A program made the translations under genes and the position numbers. The notes below the pieces were generated by a model, which worked only from the letters and a program-made list of their open reading frames with translations, was not told where the DNA came from and made no database searches. From positions 620,001 through 684,000 of the forward strand of contig NZ_CP009455.1 of the NCBI RefSeq assembly GCF_000759535.1: a DNA stretch of 64,000 nucleotides. The letters are read 5' to 3'. The first letter of the stretch is position 1; each line of letters begins with the position of its first letter. This document shows, one piece after another, positions 28,801-36,700 of the stretch. This DNA comes from Pseudomonas cremoricolorata (GTDB taxonomy: Bacteria; Pseudomonadota; Gammaproteobacteria; Pseudomonadales; Pseudomonadaceae).

Positions 28801-30722
28801 AGGTGCTGGGCAATCTGTCGCTGCTGGATGCACCGCAAAAGCGCAGCACCCTCGCCCAGTGGAATCCGGCCACCCAGGTATTGGCCGTCGAACAGTGCCT
28901 GCACCAGCGCATCGAACAGCAGGCCGCGCTACGCCCCGAAGCCATCGCCCTGAGTTTTGAAGGCGAGCACCTGAGCTACGACCTGCTCAACCGCCGCGCC
29001 AGCCGCCTGGCCCATCAACTGATCGCCCAAGGCGTCGGCCCAGAGCGGCTGGTGGGTCTGGCCTGCGAACGCGGCTTCGACATGCTGGTGGGCATTCTCG
29101 CCATCCTCAAGGCCGGCGGCGCCTACCTGCCGCTCGACCCGAAATCCCCCGCCGAACGCCTGGCCTACATCCTCCAAGACAGCGCCCCGGCGCTTCTGCT
29201 GGGGCAGGCCGAGGTGCTGGCGCAGATGGCCCTGCCAGCCGAACTGCCGACCTTGAGTTTCGAAGGCCCGAACGACGACGGCGCAGAGCACAATCCTGCC
29301 GTGGCCCTGTCGCCCGACCACCTGGCCTACGTCATCTACACCTCAGGCTCCACCGGCAAGCCGAAAGGCACCCTGCTCGCCCACCGCAACGTGCTGCGCC
29401 TGTTCGATGCCACGCAATCCTGGTTCGCCTTCGACCACCGCGATGTGTGGAGCCTGTTCCATTCCTACGCCTTCGACTTCTCGGTGTGGGAAATCTTCGG
29501 CGCGCTGCTCTACGGCGGGCGCCTGGTCATCGTCCCGCAGGACGTCACCCGCTCGCCGGACGACTTCCACGCGCTGCTGATCGAGCAAGGCGTGACCGTG
29601 CTCAACCAGACGCCCTCGGCCTTCCGCCAACTGATGCACGTGGCCTGTGCGGCGCCGGCTGCGGCCGGACAGCTGCGCTTGCGCCAGGTGATCTTCGGCG
29701 GTGAAGCGCTGGATGTGTCAAGCCTGGCGCCGTGGTTCGAGCGCTTCGGCGACGGCGCGCCGCAGCTGGTGAACATGTACGGCATCACCGAAACCACGGT
29801 GCACGTCACCTACCGTCCGCTGCGCAAGGCCGACCTTGCCCAGCCCGGCGTCAGCCCCATCGGCGAAGTCATTCCCGACCTCACCTGGTACGTACTCGAC
29901 GCCGACCTCAACCCGGTGCCGCGCAACTGCGTCGGCGAGCTGTACATCGGCCAGGCGGGTTTGGCCCGTGGCTACCTCAAGCGCGCCGAGCTCACCGCCA
30001 CGCGTTTCATCCCCAACCCGTTCGAAACCGGCGGCAGCCGCCTGTACCGCACCGGTGACCTGGCGCGCTTCGGCGCCGACGGGACGATCGACTACATCGG
30101 CCGCATCGACCAGCAGGTGAAGATTCGCGGTTTTCGGATCGAGCTGGGCGAGATCGAAGCGCGCCTGCAAGCGCTGGCCGAGGTACGCGACGCCGTGGTG
30201 CTGGCCCAGCCCGGCCCGAGCGGCATGCAACTGGTGGCCTACGTGGTGGCCGCCGCTGCCGGGCTGGACGCTGCCAGCCTCAAACAGCGCCTGAAAAGCA
30301 CGCTGCCCGAGTACATGGTGCCGAGCCATGTGCTGCTGCTCGAACGCTTGCCGCTGACGCACAACGGCAAGCTCGATCGGCGGGCGTTGCCGGGGGTGGA
30401 AACGCAGTCGGCGCCTGCTGCTTACAGCGCACCCCACGCGGGTCTGGAACAGGCCATCGCCGAGATCTGGCAGCAGGTGCTGCAGGTCGAGCACGTGGGC
30501 CGGGACGATGATTTCTTCGAACTGGGGGGGCATTCCCTGCTGGTGATCAACCTGGTGTCGCAACTGCAGTTGCACCTGGGCCTGAATGTCACGCCGCAGG
30601 CCGTCTTCGAACATCCCACGCTGGCGCTGTTCACCCGCCAACTGGCCCCCGCCGCCGACCGGGTCGGCACGGACAAACTCAATGCCCTTGAAGCACTGCT
30701 CGATGAAATGGAGGAAATCTGA
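22830..30722 (+). CDS. NRPS B: C-A(Thr)-T-E-C-A(Thr)-T
   Basis: 2630 residues, two modules. Order: N-terminal helical acceptor region (1-45), C (HHIVSDA near 182), A1 (FDFSVW near 703), T1 (Ser 1056, GGDS type), E (HHLVVDG near 1235), C (HHILLDG near 1706), A2 (FDFSVW near 2216), T2 (Ser 2569, GGHS type), C-terminal helix LEALLDEMEEI. Both pockets read D-F-W-N-I-G-M-V-H, the threonine code. The first Thr is followed by epimerisation, giving D-allo-Thr as is common in pyoverdines; the second stays L. The two A domains are near-identical copies (see repeats). It is coupled to A (ATGA overlap) and to C (TGATG, one-base overlap). Confidence 0.94.
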   Translation: MMHSNALSDLIERFVKLPTAQRRTLYQQMLGKGIDVARLPIPVTRSAFERVPLSFAQERQWFLWELEPESSAYNLPTALRLHGALDIPALQASFDALLARHESLRTRFAEHEGVRHQVVDAPMRIVIEQQALPLGPGSEEQRVQAWIAARIATPFDLARGPLLRVYLLQLAAEEHVLLLVQHHIVSDAWSMQVMVRELIAAYAGHGAALPALPVQYADYALWQRHWMEAGGRDQQLAYWVEQLGGEQPVLQLPASRAQPARRSGQGALQEVALDAGLTQALKALAQQQGVTLFMLLLASFQALLQRSSGQNDIRVGVPIANRNRVETEGLIGFFVNTQVLRAEVDGQQPFSTLLQQIKQRALGAQQHQDLPFEQLVDALQPERSLGHNPLFQVIYNHLSADPSQAQDPATDHLGLRIEALDWATQTAQFDLALNTFESEGGLRASLIYATDVFDREDAERLAKHWLNLLRAVVHNPQQRVCELDLLGAEEQHSTLAQWNPATQVLAVEQCLHQRIEQQAALRPDAIALSFEGEHLSYDQLNRRANRLAHQLIAQGVGPERLVGLACERGFDMLVGILAILKAGGAYLPLDPKSPAERLAYILEDSAPALLLGQAEVLAQMALPAELPTLSFEGLNDDGAEHNPAVALSPDHLAYVIYTSGSTGKPKGTLLAHRNVLRLFDATHAWFAFDQHDVWSLFHSYAFDFSVWEIFGALLYGGRLVIVPQDVTRSPDDFHALLIEQGVTVLNQTPSAFRQLMHVACAAPAEAGQLRLRQVIFGGEALDVSSLAPWFERFGDSAPQLVNMYGITETTVHVTYRPLRKADLAQPGVSPIGEVIPDLTWYVLDADLNPVPRNCVGELYIGQAGLARGYLKRADLTATRFIPNPFETGGSRLYRTGDLARFGADGTIDYIGRIDQQVKIRGFRIELGEIEARLQALAEVRDAVVLAQPGPSGMQLVAYVVPAAVGLDAASLKQHLKSTLPEYMVPSHVLLLERLPLTHNGKLDRRALPGVETQSTPAAYSAPHAGLEQAIAEIWQQVLQVEQVGREDNFFELGGDSIISIQVVSRARQAGIHFTAKHVFEHQSVAGLAAVAQYREPLAAQDQGPVQGHSALLPVQHWFFEHVREQRHHWNQSVVLKPHQPLQAELLEQALRALLVQHDALRLVFREQPSGWLAEHLPFEAVQEPLLRCVTLRNLDELREAGEQTQRSLDLSRGPLLRGLLGELPDGSQRLQLVVHHLVVDGVSWRILFEDLQQAYQQLQAGDDLHLPAKTWSFKRWAEALQDYARAGGGLHSEAFWIQQLQDAPIDLPCANPAGGLSNRHARTVHARLSQAQTHALLQQAPAAYRTQVNDLLLTALARVICRWSGEPSMLVQLEGHGREELFEGVDLSRTVGWFTTLYPLRLTPAGTPEASIKRIKEHLRSVPDKGIGHGALRHLGSAETRARLLALPTPRITFNYLGQFDASFAQDQGALFSPTGDAAGREQDIDAPLANWLTLNGQVYAGELSMGWTFSAEMFQADSVQRLADDYMAELAALVEHCCQPGRQGVTPTDFPLASLTQAQLDALPVPASNIEDIYPLSPMQQGMLFHSVYGEATADYVTQMCVDVEGLDPQRFERAWQETLQAHDILRSSFVWDIGLQQPVQVVQRRVQLPFSTQDWRQRGDLDQALATLAEHDRQQGFDLGTAPLLRVQLIRTGDERHHLIYTHHHILLDGWSNSLLLGEVLQRYRGDPVHPTGGRYRDLLAWLAQQDSMAAQAFWQAQFAAFEAPTLLADARATSARGEQGHGEYFHRLDADTTAALNRFARQQKVTFNTVLQAAWMLLLQRLSGQTTVTFGTTVSGRPTALKGVEQQIGLFINTLPVIATPRPQQRIEQWLQQVQNQALALREQEHTPLYEIQRWVGQGGEALFDTLLVFENYPIAQALQQPRGNGPRFANVRNQEQTNYPLTLQATLGERLTLQFSHALAAFDTHDVRRLAEHLDTVLRNMLGDPQQVLGNLSLLDAPQKRSTLAQWNPATQVLAVEQCLHQRIEQQAALRPEAIALSFEGEHLSYDLLNRRASRLAHQLIAQGVGPERLVGLACERGFDMLVGILAILKAGGAYLPLDPKSPAERLAYILQDSAPALLLGQAEVLAQMALPAELPTLSFEGPNDDGAEHNPAVALSPDHLAYVIYTSGSTGKPKGTLLAHRNVLRLFDATQSWFAFDHRDVWSLFHSYAFDFSVWEIFGALLYGGRLVIVPQDVTRSPDDFHALLIEQGVTVLNQTPSAFRQLMHVACAAPAAAGQLRLRQVIFGGEALDVSSLAPWFERFGDGAPQLVNMYGITETTVHVTYRPLRKADLAQPGVSPIGEVIPDLTWYVLDADLNPVPRNCVGELYIGQAGLARGYLKRAELTATRFIPNPFETGGSRLYRTGDLARFGADGTIDYIGRIDQQVKIRGFRIELGEIEARLQALAEVRDAVVLAQPGPSGMQLVAYVVAAAAGLDAASLKQRLKSTLPEYMVPSHVLLLERLPLTHNGKLDRRALPGVETQSAPAAYSAPHAGLEQAIAEIWQQVLQVEHVGRDDDFFELGGHSLLVINLVSQLQLHLGLNVTPQAVFEHPTLALFTRQLAPAADRVGTDKLNALEALLDEMEEI
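24306..25954 (+). repeat. Direct repeat, copy 1 (NRPS B, first A domain)
   Basis: About 1.65 kb that recurs in the same phase, without apparent indels, 4539 bases downstream (28845-30493). Only scattered substitutions are seen. It spans the end of C, the entire A domain and the start of T, so both Thr modules have the same adenylation domain by duplication or gene conversion. Confidence 0.9.
28845..30493 (+). repeat. Direct repeat, copy 2 (NRPS B, second A domain)
   Basis: Second copy of the 1.65-kb unit at 24306. The similarity ends inside the T domain: copy 1 continues into a GGDS carrier linked to E, copy 2 into a GGHS carrier at the C-terminus. The A domain was thus the exchanged unit. 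Confidence 0.9.
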
Positions 30723-33700
30723 TGGATAACAGCGCGGCAATGGGCATCGCCCGACGCTTCCTCAGCCTGCCTCTGGAAAAGCGCCGCCCGTTCCTGGCCA
30801 AAATGCTGGAACAAGGCGTTTCACCGGCGAACCTGCCGATTCCATCGCTGCGCCATGACCTCGCCAGCGTGCCGCTGTCGTTCGCCCAGGAGCGGCAATG
30901 GTTCCTCTGGCAGCTCGACCCGGCCAGCAGCGCCTACCACGTGCCTACCGCCTTACGCCTGCGCGGGTCACTGGATGTCGCCGCCTTGCAGCAGGCCTTC
31001 GATCATCAGCTGCAACGCCACGAGAGCCTGCGCACGCGCTTCGTGCTCGGTGCACAACGGCCTGAGCAGCTCATCGACGACACGTGCAGGGTCGACATCG
31101 AACAGCACAGCGCTGCACTCGACGACGATGCCCTCAAGGCGTGGGTCGATAGCCGTATCATGCAACCTTTCGATTTGCAGCAGGGTCCTGTGCTGCGGGT
31201 CAGCCTGCTGCGTCTGGCCGCAGATGAGCATGTGCTGCTGCTGGTGCAGCATCACATCGTCTGCGATGGCCAGTCGATGCAGGTGATGGTCGACGAGCTG
31301 GTGCAGCTTTACGCGGCCTTCGCTCAGGGCCGCGAGCCCGTGCTCGGCGACTTGCCGATTCAGTACGCCGACTACGCCATCTGGCAACGGCGCTGGATGG
31401 AAGCCGGTGAGCGCGAGCGTCAGTTGCACTACTGGCAGGCGCAGCTCGGTGGCGATCAGCCAGTGCTGGAGCTGCCATTCGACCGCCCGCGCCCGGCCAT
31501 CCAGAGCGATCACGGTGCACTGCTCGATATCGCCCTCGATGCCGAGCTGGGAGGTGCTTTGAAAACGCTGGCCCAGCGCGAAGGCGTGACCCTGTTCATG
31601 CTTCTGCTGGCCACCTTCCAGGTCCTGCTGCATCGTCACAGCGGCCAACGGGACATTCGCGTCGGCGTACCGGTAGCCAATCGTAATCGGGTCGAGACCC
31701 AGGGCCTGATCGGCTTTTTCATCAACACCCAGGTACTGCGCGCCGAAATCGACCCGACGCAACCGTTCAGCCAGCTGTTGCAGCAGGTACGCCAGCGCAC
31801 GCTGGGCGCACAGGCGCATCAAGACCTGCCGTTCGAACAACTGGTCGAAGCGCTGCAGCCGCAACGCAGCCTGAGCCACGCACCGCTGTTCCAGGCGATG
31901 TTCAACCACCAGCACGCCGCCCGTTCCGCTGCCAGCGGCGGCGCCAGTGATGCGCTGCAGGTGACGCCTTTGGCCTGGAGCAGCCATACCACTCAGTTCG
32001 ACCTGACCCTGGATACCTACGAATCAGCGACTGGCCTGAGCGCCAGCCTGACCTACGCCACCGATCTGTTCGACGCAGCCACTGCGCTGCGTCTGGGACA
32101 ACGCTGGGTCAACCTGCTGCGTGGGCTGGTCGATGATCCGCACCAGCGCATCGACGCCCTGCCCTTGCTCGACGAGCAAGAGCGCACACAGCTACACGCC
32201 TGCAACCAGAGCCATCGGCACTATCCCCTCGAGCAGGGTTACGTGCGCCTGTTCGAAGCCGGTGTCGACGCCGACCCGCAGCGTGTCATCGCCACCTGCA
32301 CAGGCCAGCGGTGGAGCTACGCCGAACTGGATGACAAGGCCAATCGCCTGGCGCAGAGGTTGCTGCAGGCGGGCGTCGCGCTCGATCAAGCGGTGGCCTT
32401 GCTGGCTGAACGCGACCTGCCGCTGCTGGCGATGATGATCGGCACGTTCAAGGCCGGCGCCGGCTACCTGCCGCTCGATCCAGGCCTGCCGGAACAGCGC
32501 CTGCGCCACATCCTCGCGCTGAGCAAGGCACCGGTGCTGGTGTGTACCCGCGCCTGCCAGGCGCAGGCCCAGGCATTGCTGCACGATTTGCCGACGCCGG
32601 TGCAGGTGGTGGTCTGGGAAGACACCCAGGGGCTTGCCGCCGAGCGCCCGGGCATCTACAGCGGCCCACAGAACCTTGCGTACATCATCTACACCTCCGG
32701 CTCCACAGGACTGCCCAAGGGCGTCATGGTCGAGCAGGCTGGAATGCTCAACAACCAGTTGAGCAAGGCGCCGTATCTGGCCCTGGATGGGCGCGACGTG
32801 ATCGCTCAGACGGCCTCGCAGAGTTTCGATATCTCGGTGTGGCAATTCCTTGCCGGGCCGTTGTTCGGCACCCCCGTGGACATCGTGCCCAAGGCGATCG
32901 CCAACGATCCACACGCACTGCTGGAGCATGTTCGCCAGCGACGGATCAGCGTGCTGGAAAGCGTGCCTTCACTGATCCAGGGCATGCTCGTCGAACACCA
33001 CGGCGAACTGCCGCACCTGCGCTGGCTGCTGCCCACCGGCGAAGCCATGCCGCCCGAGCTGGCACGTCAGTGGCTGTTGCGCTATCCACAGGCGCAGTTG
33101 ATCAACGCCTATGGCCCGGCCGAATGCTCGGACGACGTGGCGTTCTACCGCGTCGATCTGGCCTCCACCGAGCGCAGCTACCTGCCGATTGGCACTGCCA
33201 CCGACAACAACCGGTTGTACCTGCTCGATGACGCCTTGCAGTTGGTGCCACTGGGTGTGGTTGGCGAGCTGTGCGTTGCCGGCACTGGCGTAGGCCGTGG
33301 CTATGTAGCCGATCCGCTGCGCACCGCTCAGGCTTTCATCGCCCACCCCTTCGGCGCACCGGGCGAACGCCTGTACCGCACCGGCGACCTGGCGCGTCAG
33401 CGTGCCGATGGTGTGCTGGAGTACGTCGGACGGGTCGACCATCAGGTGAAGATTCGTGGCTTGCGCATCGAGCTGGGGGAAATCGAAACCCGCTTGCTGG
33501 AGCTGCCGGCGGTGCAGGATGCCGTAGTCGCGGCGCAACCAGGGCCGCGTGGCTTGCAACTGGTGGCCTACTACGTCGCGCGCGACGCACACCCGGAGGC
33601 AGCAGCGATGCGCGAGTCGATTCGCGCGCATTTGCGTCAGTGGCTTCCGGAGTACATGGTGCCGGCGCACTTGCTGGGTCTGGACCGCCTGCCACTCAAC

Positions 33701-36700
33701 GCCAACGGCAAGGTCGACCGCAAGGCCCTGCCGCTGCCGCAGCCGAGCGTCGAGCAGCGTCAGTACCTTGCGCCGCAGACACCCTTGCAGCAGCGCATTG
33801 CAGCGATCTGGCAACAGGTGCTGAAGCTTGAGCAGGTCAGCATCGACGACAACTTCTTCGAACTCGGTGGCGACTCGATCGTTTCAATCCAGGTGGTCAG
33901 CCGCGCGGCCGCTGCCGGTATTCACTTCAGCCCGCGAGAACTGTTCCAGCACCAGACGGTACAGGCCCTGGCGCAGGTCGCCCGTGAGCAGAGCAGCGGG
34001 CTTGCGCCGGCGCCCTCCAGCGTGCCCCGCGACTGGTGTGAGAACCTCGCTGCCGCACCTGGCGTCATGACCCCGGCGCACTTCCCGCTGGCGAGCCTGA
34101 CGGCGGCCCAACTGGAGGCGCTGCCGCTGGCCGCCGAGCAGATACAAACGCTCTATCCACTCTCGCCGATGCAGCAGGGCATGCTGTTCCATACGCTGCA
34201 GTCGTCTGAAGCGGGACTGTATGTGACGCAGACCAGCGTGCCGGTCGAGGGCCTGGACAACCAGCGCTTCGTCGCGGCCTGGAACCAGATCATCGCGCGC
34301 CACGAAATGCTGCGTACGGCCTTCTGGCATGACAGCCAGCTCAACGAGCCGTTACAGATCGTGCTGCGTGAGGTGCTGCTACCGGTACGCCTGCTCGACT
34401 GGCGTGGACAGCCGGTCAGCGAGCAGCGCCTGCGCGCCGAGGCCCAGGCTGACTGCGCACAAGGCTTCGACCTGTTGCGACCGCCGCTGATCAACCTCAC
34501 CCTGATTCGCCTGGACGATGACCGCCAGCAGTTGATCTGGACCGCGCACCACATACTCATGGATGGCTGGAGCAGCTCGCAGCTGCTGGCCGAGGTGTTT
34601 GCCCTGTATGCCGGGCATGTACTGCCTGCCAAACAGGGGCACTACCAGGACTACATCCAATGGCTGCAAGCCCAGGATGGCGCAGCGCTGGAGCGTTTCT
34701 GGAGTGCCCGGCTGCAAGAGCCGGTGACCACGCAACTGGCTGGCGCCCTGCAAGACAGGCCTGCGCCTGAGAGCACCGGCCACCAGGCGCTGTACCTGGA
34801 CTGGGACGCACCCCGTACGCAGACCTTGCGCGAGCAGGCACAGCGCCTGCGAGTAACGCCCAACACCCTGATCCAGGGCGCCTGGCTGCTGCTGTTGCAG
34901 GCCTACACCGGCCAGACCCGCGTGTGTTTCGGCGCTACCGTGGCGGGCCGCCCCACCAGCCTGCCCAACGCCGGCGACATTCTCGGTCTGTTCATCAACA
35001 CCCTGCCGATCATCCAGCGCCCTGACCCGCAGCAGCCGTTGCAGCAGTGGCTGAGGCAGCTACAGGCCGACAACCTCGAAGTGCGCGACCACGAGCACGC
35101 CTCGCTGTCGGACCTGCAACGCTGGGCCGGACAACCGGGGCAGGCCCTGTTCGACAGCATCATCGTCTTCGAGAACTACCCGATCAGCGAACGTCTGGAC
35201 GATGCGCAAAGCTCGCAGCTGCGCTTCGGCCAGGCGCACGGGCGGGACGTCACCAACTACCCGATGGACCTCGAAGTGCGCCTGGGCGAGTGCCTGCAAA
35301 TCGAGTTCATGTTCCTGCGCAGCCATTTCACCGAGCAGGCCGTGGCCGCCATTCGTGGCGAGTTCGAAGGGCTGTTGCAGAACATGCTCGACAACCCTGA
35401 CATGGCCGTGGGCAACCTGGCCCTGTGGCGAGCTTCGCCGCTGCCGGCAGCTTCGGCAGCGCAACCCCCCTCCACGCCGCTGGTCGAACGCATTGCTCGG
35501 CACACCCGCTTGCAGCCCGACCAGCCTGCCGTGCGCTGCGCTGGGCAGCAACTGACCTACGCGCAACTCGATGCCCAGGCCAATCGTCTGGCCCACTACC
35601 TGATCGCCCAGGGCATTGGCCCGGAAGATTTCGTCGGCATTGCCCTGGAGCGCTCGGTGGAGGTGATCGTGGCGTTCCTGGCGGTGATGAAGGCCGGGGC
35701 CGCGTATGTGCCGCTGGACATCGACTACCCGCAGGAACGTCTCGCCTGGGCCATGCGCGATTCGGCCATGCGCCTGTTGATCACCCGCGCAGCCGTGCGC
35801 GAACGCTTGCCGCAGGACAGCGAGGTACCCTGCGCCGACCTGCAGACCCTCGACCTGGACGCCTGGCCGGCCAGCCCACCGACGCCACGCGCCTGCGGCG
35901 ACAACCTGGCGTATCTGATCTACACCTCCGGCTCCACCGGCCAACCCAAGGGTGTCGCCGTTAGCCACGCCTCGCTGGCGATGCACTGTCAGGCTATCAA
36001 CGAGCTATACGAAATGGGGCCTGCCACCTGCGAGCTGCTGTTCATGTCGTTCGCCTTCGACGGTGCCCAGGAACGCTGGCTGTCGACCTTGGCCGCAGGT
36101 GGCTGCCTGGTGCTGCGCGACCACTGCCTGTGGACACCCGAGCAGACCTGGCAGGTGCTGCATCAGGAACAGGTGACCATCGCCTGCTTCCCACCCGCCT
36201 ACCTGCAACAACTGGCCGAATTCGGCGAATCCCAGCCGACCCCACCACCCGTGCACATCTACTGCTTCGGCGGTGATGCGGTGGCCGATGCCAACTTCGA
36301 GCAGGTCAAGCGGGCCCTGCGCCCACGCTACTTGACCAATGGCTATGGTCCGACCGAAACCGTGGTCACGCCGCTGCTGTGGAAAGCCGACCTGAGCCAG
36401 CGTTGCGAGGCTGTGTACGCGCCCATTGGCCGCGCCGTCGGACAGCGCACCCTGCAGGTGCTCGACCCACTGCTGCGGACATTGCCCAGCCATCTGGCCG
36501 GCGAGCTGTACATCGGCGGGTTCGGCGTCGCCCGGGGATACCACGGCCGACCAGGGCTGACCGCCGAGCGCTTCGTGCCTGACCCCTGTGGAGTGCCTGG
36601 TAGTCGGTTGTACCGCACCGGCGACCTGGTGCGCAGCCGTGCCGACGGCGTGTTCGACTACCTCGGCCGCCTCGACAATCAGGTGAAGATTCGCGGCTTT

